A stretch of 64,000 nucleotides of DNA from Methylocaldum szegediense (GCF_949769195.1 NZ_OX458333.1:3816001-3880000), one strand, 5' to 3'; counted from the first letter of the stretch, positions 30,294 through 39,916 are shown. Notes: generated from the letters alone by a model not told the origin. Program-made: numbers and translations.

Positions 30294-31004
30294 ATGCTCG
30301 ACCAACAAACGCGCTTTTACTGCAGAATCGCCCTGATCCTGCTGTTTGTCGCCGCGCTGTCTGCTTTTTTCGCTCTCGGAGGAAACGAGTGGTTGAGACT
30401 CGAAGTGCTCAAGGAGAACCGCGACAGGCTCATAACGTTTACCGAGAGGCATTACCTGCTCATGCTGTTTGCCTCGGCATTGTTTTTCATCGCTTCGACG
30501 GCGTTGAGCATTCCCAGCGGGGGAATACTGTCGCTGGCCATGGGGTTGCTGTTCGGACGCTGGTTGGGCACGTTGATGACAGTGATCGCATCGACCCTGG
30601 GAGCCCTATTGGCTTTTCTCTCGGCACGTTTCATTTTTGCCGACCTCGCCCGAGCCAAACTCTCGCAGTACCCTCTGGCCGAGAAAATTGTGAAAGGCTT
30701 CGAGGGCGATCCCTTACGCTATCTGCTCTTCCTCAGACTGGTACCGCTTTTTCCATTCTGGCTGGTCAATCTCGCGCCGGCTGTGACCAAGATCAGCACC
30801 CGCACCTATATCGTCGCCACGGCGATCGGCGTCATTCCTAGCAGTTTTGTTTACGCCAATATCGGTCAGGCTCTGGGCGACATCAGCGACATCGAGGATG
30901 TCTGGTCACCGGCAGTAATACTCAGCTTGACGCTCCTTGGCCTACTCATTGTGCTTCCCCCTCTGTTCCGAAAAAGTCCGCACCGGCCCCAAGTAAACCA
31001 GTAG
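30294..31004 (+). CDS. TVP38/TMEM64 family (DedA-like) inner-membrane protein
   Basis: A 236-residue membrane protein with about five to six hydrophobic segments. The family core is visible as ALSIPSGGILSLAMGLLFGRWLGTLMTVIASTLGALLAFLSARF near residue 70, followed by FLRLVPLFPFWLVNLAPA and ATAIGVIPSSFVYANIGQAL. These correspond to the VTT/SNARE-associated domain seen in DedA, TVP38 and TMEM64, a group linked to lipid scrambling or undecaprenyl phosphate recycling. The ATG at 30294 has a GGAGAAG site; the longer reading lacks one. Confidence 0.88.
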   Translation: MLDQQTRFYCRIALILLFVAALSAFFALGGNEWLRLEVLKENRDRLITFTERHYLLMLFASALFFIASTALSIPSGGILSLAMGLLFGRWLGTLMTVIASTLGALLAFLSARFIFADLARAKLSQYPLAEKIVKGFEGDPLRYLLFLRLVPLFPFWLVNLAPAVTKISTRTYIVATAIGVIPSSFVYANIGQALGDISDIEDVWSPAVILSLTLLGLLIVLPPLFRKSPHRPQVNQ

Positions 31005-31094
31005 GACTGTAAGGCGTCGTTTCACCCGTTGGAACTCACCGCCTGCCGAGGCTCTCGAAAAAACAGCTGCTCGACAACGATCAGGGGACGGTCC

Positions 31095-31499
31095 GTGCAA
31101 CGTGCAATTAGCCTGAATTTCCGATTTTCCGTCTGGGTTTCCATCCTAGGCGGCATCTTGGCCTTGAGCAATTTCAGCCTCGTCGTTCCGGATGGCGCGG
31201 CGTTCTACGGCCCGATGCGGAACAACCTGTTCCTTGTCGTCGCCTATCTTGTGATCAGCCAGATCGTACTGTGGTACTTCCGGTATCGCCGGAGTAGCCG
31301 CAACGAAGTGTTGCTCATGGGACTCATCTTTCTCCTGACGGCGGGCGGCGTAGCGTTTTACGCCCTGCTCAACGAGCTTCCGGTCAGCTTGCTATTCATC
31401 CTTGCTCTGGCCTATTTAGGTTTCTCGCACATCCTTTTCTACTTCGCCCCCCGAATTGCGGCCGGATCGGCCGAATACCCTTCCGAACGGAAAAACTGA
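31095..31499 (+). CDS. small four-helix membrane protein of unknown function
   Basis: A 134-residue protein from a GTG start preceded by AGGGGAC. It consists almost entirely of four hydrophobic segments (around residues 10-28, 42-60, 71-90 and 95-115) with short charged loops and a hydrophilic tail. No family is recognised. It follows the TVP38 gene by 90 bases in the same direction and may be co-transcribed. Confidence 0.6.
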   Translation: MQRAISLNFRFSVWVSILGGILALSNFSLVVPDGAAFYGPMRNNLFLVVAYLVISQIVLWYFRYRRSSRNEVLLMGLIFLLTAGGVAFYALLNELPVSLLFILALAYLGFSHILFYFAPRIAAGSAEYPSERKN

Positions 31500-31534
31500 G
31501 GCATGGAACGCAGGAACCCATTCACGTTCAACCG

Positions 31535-32548
31535 TTACGGCTCGGAAATGCTCGTGAAGCGGCTGCTCATCTGCTCCTTGAGTTCCTGACCGTCCCGATA
31601 AATGAACAAGGCTTTAAGACCCTCGGCTTCGGCAATCTTGGGACCCTCGATCTCACCGACGCACAAAAGCGCCGTGGACCATGCGTCCGCTACGGTCGGA
31701 TCCTCGTTCAGAACGGTGACGGACAGAAGATTGTGCGTCACAGGACGGCCGGTCTTCGGATCGATGATATGGGAGTAGCTTTTCCCGTCCGATTCGAAAA
31801 AGTTTCGATAGGTCCCGGAGGTCATTACGGCTGTGCCATTTTCCTGATGAATCTCCAGGATGCGCTGGACCTCCCGGGCCAGCGGCGTGGGTTTTTCGAT
31901 CGCCACCCGCCATGACGCACCGTTAGCTTTGCGTCCTTTTACTTTCATCTCGCCGCCGATTTCGGCGAGATAATTGTGAATCCCTCGGCTTTCCAGCCGC
32001 TCGGCTACGGTAGCCACGGTATACCCTTGCGCGATAGACCCTAGATCGATGCTGAGCTTGGGATCGGCTTTGCGGATACGGCCGTTTTCCGCGTCGACTT
32101 CCAACTTGTCCATGCCTACGTGAGCCAGAGTCTGATCGATTTCGCTCTGTTCCGGGACACGATTCTCGTGCCTGGAAAAACCCCACAAGTCGAACAAAGG
32201 CTTGACCGTGAGGTCGTAGCAACCCGCCGAGCGGCGGTTGACGTCCTTCGCAATCGCTACTAGTTGGACTATCTCCGGCGAGACCGGAATCCAGTCGGTT
32301 GTTTCTTGCCGGTTCACACGAGAGATTTCAGAGTCCTCCCGCCAATTCGACAGCTTTTCGTCGACGATCCTGAATACCTCCTCGACATCGGACTTGATCT
32401 GCTCCAGGGGCGTCCCGGCTTGGTCTATGACCATCTTGATGTGGTAAGTGGTGCCTTGAATCGCTCCGGAAAGCTCGATTTCGCCGGCTCGTTCGCAGCC
32501 TGCGAACATCAAGACGACCAACAAAAGAGCGATGTTTCGTACGTTCAT
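31535..32548 (-). CDS. apbE: FAD:protein FMN transferase
   Basis: A 337-residue periplasmic lipoprotein. A signal peptide ends in a lipobox (LMFAGC, cysteine near residue 18). The mature enzyme has the ApbE blocks: MVIDQAGTPLEQIKSDVEE, LSIDLGSIAQGYTVATVAERL, NYLAEIGGEMKVKGRK, TSGTYRNFF and YSHIIDPKTGRPV, with Mg-binding acidic and Thr residues. It transfers FMN to a threonine in flavoproteins such as NqrB/NqrC or RnfG/RnfD, none of which is in this window. It follows the SLC13 permease gene by 31 bases and could share its transcript. Confidence 0.93.
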   Translation of the reverse strand: MNVRNIALLLVVLMFAGCERAGEIELSGAIQGTTYHIKMVIDQAGTPLEQIKSDVEEVFRIVDEKLSNWREDSEISRVNRQETTDWIPVSPEIVQLVAIAKDVNRRSAGCYDLTVKPLFDLWGFSRHENRVPEQSEIDQTLAHVGMDKLEVDAENGRIRKADPKLSIDLGSIAQGYTVATVAERLESRGIHNYLAEIGGEMKVKGRKANGASWRVAIEKPTPLAREVQRILEIHQENGTAVMTSGTYRNFFESDGKSYSHIIDPKTGRPVTHNLLSVTVLNEDPTVADAWSTALLCVGEIEGPKIAEAEGLKALFIYRDGQELKEQMSSRFTSISEP

Positions 32549-32579
32549 AAGAAAAAACCGAATGAAACCAGTACACGGC

Positions 32580-34355
32580 CTAGGGATGAAACGGCCACAC
32601 CCAGGGGATGATACTCAGCGCCAGAATGCCCATCAAAATGTTCAATGGAACGCCGAAGCGAACAAAATCTCCGAAACGATAACCACCGGGACCGTAAACC
32701 ATTAAGTTGGTCTGGTAGCCGATAGGCGTGGAAAACCCCATGGATGCACCGAACATGACCGCCACAACGAACGGCCAAAAACTGACGCCCAATTTGTCGG
32801 CTATGGCCAAAGCCAAAGGAAACATCAGCACCGCTACCGAGTTGTTGCTGAGCAGCTCGGTCAATATGACCGTCGAGAAATAAAACAGCGCCAGCACCAA
32901 AAACGGATTGTCCCCGGCGAGGTTCTGGAGACCCTGCGCGATGCCCGATGCGGCACCGGACACCTCCAAAGCCTTACCGAGACCGAAGGATGCGGCTATG
33001 GCCAGCAAGACCTGGCCATCCAAGCTTTTTCGCGCGGTCGGGACCGAACAGCAGCCGGTCAGCAACATGGCCGCGGCACCGAGCATCGCCGCCTTCAGCA
33101 TGCTCAGCCACTCGAATGACGCGCTCAGCACAACGCAGGCGAGAATCAGCCAGGCTAGGCCTGCGCGTTCGTGACGAACCGGGAGATAATCGGACACCTG
33201 ACTGATCAGTAGGAAATCGTTGGAATTCCGATGCCGTTCCAAAAATGGCGGGCGAACGTCGAGCAGCAGCGTGTCCGCGGGCTCCAGCCGGATCTCGCCA
33301 ATCTTGCCGGAGATGCGCTGACCATTTCGCGCCACGGCGATCACCGACCCGCCGTAAACCATGCGGAACCGGCCTTCTTTGATGGTTTTGCCGACCAGCG
33401 CGCACTGCGGCGAAACGACCGCTTCGACCAGCACGCGCTCGCGGTGCTTCCTGTCCTCGATGCTGAACGACTGATCGGTCGCAGGGCGCAAGCCTTTGAT
33501 CCGCTGCAACTCCACTACCGAATCGCTGACGCCGGCAAATATCAAGTGATCGCCGGCCTGGAGACGCTCATAGGGTCCGACCGCCGCCAACACCTCGTCG
33601 CCACGCTCGATTTCCACCAGGTAAAGTCCCTGCAAGTGGCGCAGGCCGGCTTCTTCGATCGTTTTGCCCACCAAGCCCCCGTTTTCTTCCACCGTCATCT
33701 CTACTGTGTATTCCTTGGGGTTCTCGAACACGGCGCTGGCGGGTTTGCGTTCCGGCAGCCACTTCGGTGCAAACAACAAAAGATAACAAGCGGTGAGAAT
33801 CGAACACGGAATACCGACCCAGGCAATGTCGAACAAACCCATTCCCGGCTTATCGCTGTGCAGCAAAAGGCCGTTGACGATCAGATTGGTGCTGGTGCCG
33901 ATCAGAGTGATGGTTCCGCCCACGACTGCGGAGTAGCTGAGCGGAATCAGGAGCTTCGAGGGTGAAATCTGCAAGCGCTTCGCCCAGGTGAGAACGGCCG
34001 GCAAGAACACAGCCACCAGGGGCGTATTGTTCATGAAGGCGCTCACCGATGTTACCGGCATAATCAGCCTCAGCAAGGCGCCGCGCAAGGACTTCGGGCG
34101 TCCGAGCACGTGTCGGACTAGCATATCGACGCCGCCGGTTTCCCGGATGCCCGCTACCACCACGTACATCAAGGCGACGGTGATCATGCCCTCGTTGGAA
34201 AAACCGCTCAAGGCTTGCTCGGCCGTCAGCACGCCCGTCACAAGCAGCACCACGACGCCGCCCAGCAGTATCAGCTCGGGTGCGGCGGCGGTTGACAGCA
34301 TCAAGGTCAAACATCCCAGGACCACGCCGACCGCCAGCCACGCCTGTTCACTCAT
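32580..34355 (-). CDS. SLC13-family permease with two RCK_C domains
   Basis: A 591-residue anion-transporter-like protein. N-terminal and C-terminal transmembrane bundles flank a central cytoplasmic portion (about residues 195-370) that holds two TrkA-C/RCK_C-like repeats (LVGKTIEEAGLRHLQGLYLVEIERG and LVGKTIKEGRFRMVYGGSVIAVARNG). The membrane part has FMNNTPLVAVFLPAVLTWAKR and GTSTNLIVNG, and near the end NNSVAVLMFPLALAIA and TPIGYQTNLMVYGPGGY, the paired SNT-type motifs of DASS/citrate-sulfate transporters. Substrate (sulfate, dicarboxylate or another anion) is not decidable. The ATG at 34355 is preferred over a TTG 36 bases upstream. Confidence 0.9.
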   Translation of the reverse strand: MSEQAWLAVGVVLGCLTLMLSTAAAPELILLGGVVVLLVTGVLTAEQALSGFSNEGMITVALMYVVVAGIRETGGVDMLVRHVLGRPKSLRGALLRLIMPVTSVSAFMNNTPLVAVFLPAVLTWAKRLQISPSKLLIPLSYSAVVGGTITLIGTSTNLIVNGLLLHSDKPGMGLFDIAWVGIPCSILTACYLLLFAPKWLPERKPASAVFENPKEYTVEMTVEENGGLVGKTIEEAGLRHLQGLYLVEIERGDEVLAAVGPYERLQAGDHLIFAGVSDSVVELQRIKGLRPATDQSFSIEDRKHRERVLVEAVVSPQCALVGKTIKEGRFRMVYGGSVIAVARNGQRISGKIGEIRLEPADTLLLDVRPPFLERHRNSNDFLLISQVSDYLPVRHERAGLAWLILACVVLSASFEWLSMLKAAMLGAAAMLLTGCCSVPTARKSLDGQVLLAIAASFGLGKALEVSGAASGIAQGLQNLAGDNPFLVLALFYFSTVILTELLSNNSVAVLMFPLALAIADKLGVSFWPFVVAVMFGASMGFSTPIGYQTNLMVYGPGGYRFGDFVRFGVPLNILMGILALSIIPWVWPFHP

Positions 34356-34447
34356 ACCGTTTTTGCCTCGGAAAATTGGGTTACCGTTCAAAAACGGTCA
34401 ATTTTAGACGGGAATCAAATTTCAAAGAAGAATAAAAGTACTCTTTT

Positions 34448-37270
34448 TTATAACTTTATAACGTTGGGGCTTAACCGCTCTTCGATCTTCTGCTTGAACT
34501 TGAGGAAATGGATCGTTTGTAACTCATCCGGTGAACTCACGCCTAAGACCGAGAGCGGAAGGTCGATACTGGTGATATAGATGGGATAGCGTTCTCCGCT
34601 GCGACGCAGCCTTATGATATAAGCGGCCGCCCTGGCGAATACGTCCTGTCCCCCGTCCATGGAAGTGAACTCTAACTCGTTGCAGAAGATGGTGTAGGTA
34701 ACGCGTCCCGGTGCCGTCTCCCGCGCTAACACTCGGATTTTGAACGCGAAACTCGCTGAATCGGGCTGGAAACCGGCGGATTTCACGGTATAACCCTCGA
34801 GCGGGTCGCGTTCCACCAAATAATATTCGGTCCCGCTGACGGCAAGTGCGTAGCGTTGCAGGATGTCGCCGAGGAACAAGGCGTAGGGACCGAGTACAAG
34901 CTGAGATCCGACGGGTTCGTGGGTCCGCTGGAACAGCGAGCCCCGCTCGTCCAGAATGTAGATCTTCACTAACCCGGATTCCGGTTGACAAAAGACCTGA
35001 ATGATCCCTGGCCGGTTATGGCCGTAGATCACGGGCAAAGGGTCGTGTTCCAGGGTGTTACGGTCGAAGACGACCGGTGAAAACGCCAGTCTGGGCGCGG
35101 ATAGCTCGGTATACAAACGCTCCAAATCGGGCACGCCCCAATAACGGACGCTGGTTCCACTTTTATCGAATAAAAAGAACTCCGAACCGCCTCTCAGAAC
35201 ATAGCGCAGGGACGGTTCGGCCCGCGAAAACGCCTTCCGCAAATCCCGATAAAGCTCCTTGACTCGGAGGGAAATGGTCCGGGCACGTCCGGGGACGAAA
35301 CAGAAGCACTCGAAGTGCATTTCCTCAGAGAGCGGTTCGTTCATGAGTTCCGCCAGGCAATCGAAAAAGCCGGTCAAACCTTGGTAACGCTTCACCAGAG
35401 TTTCCCGCCATGACGTCAAAATGACGGCATCGACTTGGTGGATCAGGTTGGATCGGTCGTGGCCATAACTCAGCGCATCGTGGCGATTGCTGGCCAGTCG
35501 GAGTCCGTCTGGACGGCTGGCGTCGACATCAATGCCGAGATTGACGAATAGTGCTGCAGCGATCACACGTGGAGCCTGGGCATAGTCGTCGAGATGGTCC
35601 GGCTTGCGATCGTGCGCGCCCAGAAAGCTGTTCAGCGCGCGCAAATTGTTCTTGAGTTCCGACAGCGTCAACGCGCTTTCGACGGTTTCCAGCAAGAGAC
35701 TTGCGCGCCGGTCGTATAGGCCATTGAGTGATAGCCAAGCCAGCAGCTCGACCAGACTGTGCGTCTTTTTCAAGTACCGCGACTTGCCCGAATCGGCCGA
35801 CGTGACTAGCCCGGGGTATAAGATCCATCCCAGCTCGCCGTCTGCCAGCCGCACTTCGTGCAAAGAGAAATTCTTCGGCTCGATGCGGTCACCGCTATCC
35901 AGAATGAGTTTTTCTACTTTGCCGGGTTTAGGCTCCAGGGCGGCGGAAAGCCTGCGTCCCAGAAGCTTTATTTCTTCTCCGGCGAGACCGCCGATGTTGG
36001 TGTGCTCTGAGGCGAGCCACTGCACAGTGCGATAGCTTCGGGTCAATTCACGGCCGATGACTTTTTGCTCATCCAATGCCTCGAACACGTTCCAATGGCT
36101 ACGCTCGTTGAGTTCGTAGACGCGTTGCGGCGACCATCGCCAGGCGTGGGCCATGGCGTCCAGGATACTTTGCCGCCGCCGCTTCTCCGCTTCCGCGCCG
36201 CTCCCGAGCCTTACCAGTTCGTTGAGCTTGAGATAAAAGCATTGGCGTGCCAGTTCAAGCCGTTCGCTCTCCTCCCGTGCCGACAAATACCGCTCCACCT
36301 CCCGATACATGAGGATGTAGGGGTCGAGCTCGCCGTCATCCAGATTTCCCTCGTACACCGCGGCCTTGAGGCGGGTACAGAGCCACCGGGTACGGGGATA
36401 CTGGTTGGCGTAACTTTCCATCAGAAACAGCTTGAGCAAGGATTTGTGAGGCGCGTCGATCGCCTTGTGCAAATGCCAAAGCGTGCCGCCTATGAATTCG
36501 TCCAGCGGAACGACCTCGAGTCCCCCGAAATCGATAAAATCGGTTTCGTTGACGAACCGTTTTTCTTGCAAGTGGGTCAAGTATTCCAAATATCGATCCT
36601 CGAACTCCGGCGGAACCAGCCACCAGGCAGCGGCGCGACCGGCCAGCCAGATGCCGGTGCGGTAGAACTCCTCCAGCAAGAGATGGTGCTGTACGCTGCC
36701 GCAGCTCTCCGTTGATATGGGTGTGCCCACGCCGAGACGGAAGCGCTCGCTATCGGCTAAGAAGATATGGACCTTTAACCCCAGCGACTGCGCCCAATTT
36801 TCGATGCCGGTCGCTTTGCGGCGCAATTCGTCCAATTGGCTCGAGTCCAAAGAGCCAGAGTGACATAGCCAGATGTCGAGATCGCTTTTCTGCGAATACG
36901 CAACGCTGCTGACGCTCCCCATCAGATAAATCGCATGGATCGGATAATCCGAAAGGGCGCGCCGCTTGTATTCGAAAGTTTTGGTCAGGCGTTTGGCGGC
37001 GAGCAGCGCTCGACGACCGGGAGAATAATCCGGAATGCCGGCTGGCGTCTCGGAGGACACGTAACCGGGCAGTAGCGGGTAGTTGCAATGAAACAGCAAA
37101 GGAAGCAAATCCAGGAAGCTCCGCTGACGCGGCGTCTGATGCGCCTGGATACGCTGTAATTGAAAACGGTGTAGATTCTGGAAGCGCCGAACGATCGCCG
37201 CGAGACTCTTCCGATCGATGTCCTCGCCCGGGCCGCCAAGCTTTATGGGCCGCAAAGCGCTCTTGGTCAC
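34448..37270 (-). CDS. cyaA: class I adenylate cyclase
   Basis: A 940-residue protein of the enterobacterial class I adenylate cyclase family, making cAMP from ATP for CRP-type regulation. The nucleotidyltransferase core lies near residue 120 (IYLMGSVSSVAYSQKSDLDIWLC, with the GS and DxD elements). The rest of the large family-specific domain follows (GTPISTESCGSVQHHLLLEEFYRTGIWLAGR, EVVPLDEFIGGTLWHLHKAIDAPHKSLLKLFLMESY). The length is somewhat above E. coli CyaA (848), with the C-terminal regulatory half present. Its ATG overlaps the stop of the upstream PAS-GGDEF gene by four bases. A CRP gene is not in the window. Confidence 0.93.
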   Translation of the reverse strand: MTKSALRPIKLGGPGEDIDRKSLAAIVRRFQNLHRFQLQRIQAHQTPRQRSFLDLLPLLFHCNYPLLPGYVSSETPAGIPDYSPGRRALLAAKRLTKTFEYKRRALSDYPIHAIYLMGSVSSVAYSQKSDLDIWLCHSGSLDSSQLDELRRKATGIENWAQSLGLKVHIFLADSERFRLGVGTPISTESCGSVQHHLLLEEFYRTGIWLAGRAAAWWLVPPEFEDRYLEYLTHLQEKRFVNETDFIDFGGLEVVPLDEFIGGTLWHLHKAIDAPHKSLLKLFLMESYANQYPRTRWLCTRLKAAVYEGNLDDGELDPYILMYREVERYLSAREESERLELARQCFYLKLNELVRLGSGAEAEKRRRQSILDAMAHAWRWSPQRVYELNERSHWNVFEALDEQKVIGRELTRSYRTVQWLASEHTNIGGLAGEEIKLLGRRLSAALEPKPGKVEKLILDSGDRIEPKNFSLHEVRLADGELGWILYPGLVTSADSGKSRYLKKTHSLVELLAWLSLNGLYDRRASLLLETVESALTLSELKNNLRALNSFLGAHDRKPDHLDDYAQAPRVIAAALFVNLGIDVDASRPDGLRLASNRHDALSYGHDRSNLIHQVDAVILTSWRETLVKRYQGLTGFFDCLAELMNEPLSEEMHFECFCFVPGRARTISLRVKELYRDLRKAFSRAEPSLRYVLRGGSEFFLFDKSGTSVRYWGVPDLERLYTELSAPRLAFSPVVFDRNTLEHDPLPVIYGHNRPGIIQVFCQPESGLVKIYILDERGSLFQRTHEPVGSQLVLGPYALFLGDILQRYALAVSGTEYYLVERDPLEGYTVKSAGFQPDSASFAFKIRVLARETAPGRVTYTIFCNELEFTSMDGGQDVFARAAAYIIRLRRSGERYPIYITSIDLPLSVLGVSSPDELQTIHFLKFKQKIEERLSPNVIKL

Positions 37271-38040
37271 GCGGTTTTAGGCCCGTTCGAACAAGAATAA
37301 AGACGCCGAACGAGCTTGCGGGCGTCGTCGCCTTTTTGCCAGGACGTGACTGCGCAATCGATACGCCACGCTCCCGTGCCGAGCAAAGGCATGCGTTCCC
37401 GGCCGAACCGGGCGGCTAGCGACTCCGCATGAGTGCCGGGGGTCTCGGGAAGAACTAACAGGAATGTTGTCTCATCGAGACGGCCGATCTGGTCGGTCCA
37501 TCGTAGCTGCGAGTTGAACTCCTGGACGATGTCGCGCAGCGCGGTTTCCTTCAGCGCGGCGTCGTGGCGCGGCTGCAGCGAGACGCGAATCACCGACAAG
37601 GCGTTGCCGTAGCGTCGGCTGCGACTCACGTGCCCATCCAGGGCCTGAAGAACGGCATTCCGGTTCAAGACCCCGGTCTCCGGGTCCCGAGTGGTCAAGG
37701 CATTTACCAAGGCTTGAAGCCGTCCGCGCTCTGCCTCGATCCGCACTTCTTCCGTCACGTCCATGAAAAAGCATGCTTCGAGCCCATCGGCAAGCAACGC
37801 TCGCTCGCGCTGCAGCCAGATCGCGCCGGCAGGACGCGTGACGCAAATCCGGTCGTGCTCGCCGAAGAGAACAGCCAGCCCGATATCCTCCGCAGCTTTG
37901 GGAAGCGAGCCAAGGATCCGATTCCGCACCAGATCGAACCACCCTGCCAAACGCTCGTTTATCCACAAGATTCGCCGCTCCCGCATGATTGCAACGCCCA
38001 TGGGCGCACGATCCAGCGCCTCGGCCAAGGCTTTCTGCAT
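37267..38040 (-). CDS. PAS-like plus degenerate GGDEF protein, coupled to cyaA
   Basis: A 257-residue protein. Residues about 8-95 look like a PAS sensor (APMGVAIMRERRILWINERLAGWFD). After a short helical linker (EEVRIEAERGRLQALVNALTTRDPETGVLNR, which includes the start of a GGDEF domain) the expected GGDEF motif is replaced by GRLDE (IGRLDETTFLLVLPET). Diguanylate cyclase activity is therefore unlikely and a regulatory or binding role more probable. It overlaps cyaA by four bases, so the two are translated together. This protein could sense a signal and tune cAMP synthesis; that link is inferred from context only. Confidence 0.8.
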   Translation of the reverse strand: MQKALAEALDRAPMGVAIMRERRILWINERLAGWFDLVRNRILGSLPKAAEDIGLAVLFGEHDRICVTRPAGAIWLQRERALLADGLEACFFMDVTEEVRIEAERGRLQALVNALTTRDPETGVLNRNAVLQALDGHVSRSRRYGNALSVIRVSLQPRHDAALKETALRDIVQEFNSQLRWTDQIGRLDETTFLLVLPETPGTHAESLAARFGRERMPLLGTGAWRIDCAVTSWQKGDDARKLVRRLYSCSNGPKTA

Positions 38041-38592
38041 GCCATCGTCCCCAGTGAATCGTTGAACAGGTCTATTTTTAATAACCCAGCCTATAAATAT
38101 AGGCCGGGTTAATCCGGGGCAGGATATTTACGGGCCGCCGCCGAAAGTTCTGCCGGCCAAACGCCTCCGGGATTTGTCTGACAAGCGTCGGAACGGCGAG
38201 TCAAGCCCATGCACCCGATCCGGAGTCCGCTCGATTGCATCCGACTGGATGACGACCTCGGTCGAGCGACATTCATCGCCGACTAATAAGGCCACAGTGA
38301 GACAACGATCATCACGACGTCGCTCGAAAGTCCCGCCTTCTCTCGTGAGTAGTCCGGCCTACTTTAGCTCGTCGACTCCGAGGGCGCAGTGCGCACGATT
38401 TCATGCATAAAGGAATCTCTAGCTCTGTTCTTCGATAGGCCCAGGAAGACCTTCACGGGCTCAGGACAAGCTTGTCGATGTTGTCTTGAGCTCTTGTCGA
38501 AGGGCAGAATCCACTTGTTCGGAGCTTCCCATGAGTGATATAGAAACGGACACTTAATCTGGCAAAGCACCCATTTTTTCGAAGGAGGTCGC
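38041..38592. other. intergenic region with a dispersed-repeat-like segment
   Basis: No gene is supported in this 550-base stretch. Around 38461-38508 there is a 12-base perfect palindrome (GACAAGCTTGTC) followed by a related AGCTCTTGTCGAAGG block, resembling extragenic palindromic repeats common in proteobacteria. A related CCCTTCGA/TCGAAGGG arrangement occurs near 48684-48718. The promoter of the PAS-cyaA operon should lie near its 38041 end. Confidence 0.4.
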
Positions 38593-38985
38593 ATGTCCGA
38601 AAACCTGTCCCGTTACGCCGAACTCGCCGGGCGGATTTTCATATCCATCATTTTTTTGTTGTCGGGTTTCAACAAAATCGGCGGCTTTGCCGGAACCCAA
38701 GCCTACATGGAATCGATGGGAGTGCCGGGAATGCTGCTGCCGCTAGTGATCGTGTTGGAAATAGGTGGTGGATTGGCCGTCATGCTCGGCTGGTATACCC
38801 GATGGTTTGCTCTCGCGCTCGCCGTTTTTTCCGTTGCAGCGGCTTTGCTCTTTCACTTCAACTTCGAAGACAAAATGCAAAGCATCATGTTTCTGAAGAA
38901 CATCGCGATCGCCGGAGGCTTCATGGTCATTTTTGCCCATGGCCCTGGCGATCTGAGTTTGGATAAGAGACTGGGACGCACCTAA
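38593..38985 (+). CDS. DoxX family membrane protein
   Basis: A 130-residue protein with four hydrophobic segments. The family pattern is clear: YAELAGRIFISIIFLLSGFNKIGGFAGTQAYMESMGVPGMLLPLVIVLEIGGGLAVMLGWYTRW. DoxX-type proteins are associated with redox or thiosulfate metabolism, but small members like this one are functionally undefined. A perfect GAAGGAGG site precedes the ATG. It is monocistronic and convergent with the DUF2231 gene, separated by a strong hairpin. Confidence 0.9.
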   Translation: MSENLSRYAELAGRIFISIIFLLSGFNKIGGFAGTQAYMESMGVPGMLLPLVIVLEIGGGLAVMLGWYTRWFALALAVFSVAAALLFHFNFEDKMQSIMFLKNIAIAGGFMVIFAHGPGDLSLDKRLGRT

Positions 38986-39028
38986 TTGATCAGGCCCGTA
39001 AGCGCCGTTCTTCGGCTTTCGGGCCAGT

Positions 39029-39059
39029 GCCCAGGCCGGTCCGCGCCGCCGGCCTGGGC
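39029..39059. terminator. strong GC hairpin between convergent genes
   Basis: GCCCAGGCCGG and CCGGCCTGGGC form a perfect 11-base-pair stem around a 9-base loop. It lies between the ends of the DoxX gene (plus) and the DUF2231 gene (minus). There is no T-tract on either side, so it may be an imperfect terminator or an mRNA-stabilising hairpin. Confidence 0.5.
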
Positions 39060-39085
39060 TCTCGCGGCGCGTTGCCGCGCCTATC

Positions 39086-39565
39086 TCACTGCGTCAGCCG
39101 CTTGGACAGCGAACTCGGCGCGTTCAAATCAGCGTCGTCATCCACACCCACACCCAGCCGGTCGACCAATTCGCCGCCGAGCCACCCGGTGATCAGGACC
39201 AGGGCGAAACCGGCAAACGACAGAACGAACGCCCACGGTCCGGGAAAATCGATATTCCGCCGAAGCCACCAACTGCCTATGAAAAGCAGCAGCACCACCA
39301 CGTTGCCGGCGCCGTGCATCAGTCCGACATACTTGGCACGGGTATTAGGCGGTATGGCCATCCAATCTTTCAAACCAAAGGGGGCAGCAATCAGCCCGCC
39401 GAGTATCCCTGCCGCAATCATCCAGTAGGAGACCGTTACGAAGTTTGGCGAACCCGTCACCAGATAAATGATGTCGAAGACGACGGCAGTGGACAGCAGC
39501 CCGAGCGGAAAAACGATCAGTATCGGGTGAGCCGGATGGCCGAGAATCTTGGCTTTGCTTTGCAT
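39086..39565 (-). CDS. DUF2231 family membrane protein
   Basis: A 159-residue membrane protein with four hydrophobic helices and the start typical of DUF2231 proteins (KILGHPAHPILIVFPLGLLSTAVVFDIIYLVTG), followed by GLKDWMAIPPNTRAKYVGLMHGAGN and ITGWLGGELVDRLGVGV. Function is unknown; some relatives are near cytochrome or haem genes. A clear AAGGAGG site fixes the ATG at 39565. Confidence 0.9.
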   Translation of the reverse strand: MQSKAKILGHPAHPILIVFPLGLLSTAVVFDIIYLVTGSPNFVTVSYWMIAAGILGGLIAAPFGLKDWMAIPPNTRAKYVGLMHGAGNVVVLLLFIGSWWLRRNIDFPGPWAFVLSFAGFALVLITGWLGGELVDRLGVGVDDDADLNAPSSLSKRLTQ

Positions 39566-39679
39566 ATTGCCTCCTTGGAACTGAAATATCGGTTGCCCAA
39601 CTGAAAAGCTCACGGGGCGTTGTCGCAACCGCGGTCTTGTTGTCGGCGGCCCTACGAAACGTCCAGCGAGCCCGTGGAT

Positions 39680-39916
39680 TTACGATTCCCTCCAAACGAT
39701 CTCCATGCCTTCCCTGTTACCCAAGGCCGTCCGCAACAGCCCAATCAACCCTCGATCAACTCCCTGTTCCTCCAAGAACTCCAGTTCGGCCCGACTGATG
39801 AAATAATCCCTGTCGGTCGCGCTTTCTTCTTCTAAAGCATCTATCAACTGCTGAAGCTGTTGGTCGCCGATTTCTCCGACAAAAGCACCGGTTTCCTTGT
39901 CGTGAAGCGTTACCAT
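39680..39916 (-). CDS. small conserved-looking acidic protein
   Basis: A 78-residue soluble protein that is acidic and helical (IGDQQLQQLIDALEEESATDRDYFISRAELEFLEEQGVDRGLIGLLRTAL). It looks like a real, well-composed small protein and has a GGAGAG site before the ATG, but I do not recognise a named family. No neighbour gives a clue to its job. Confidence 0.65.
   Translation of the reverse strand: MVTLHDKETGAFVGEIGDQQLQQLIDALEEESATDRDYFISRAELEFLEEQGVDRGLIGLLRTALGNREGMEIVWRES

Noticed and set aside
33231-33965. 244-codon frame on the plus strand opposite the SLC13 permease
   Set aside because: It lies wholly antisense to a well-supported transporter gene and encodes no recognisable motif; it is a shadow of a GC-rich coding region.
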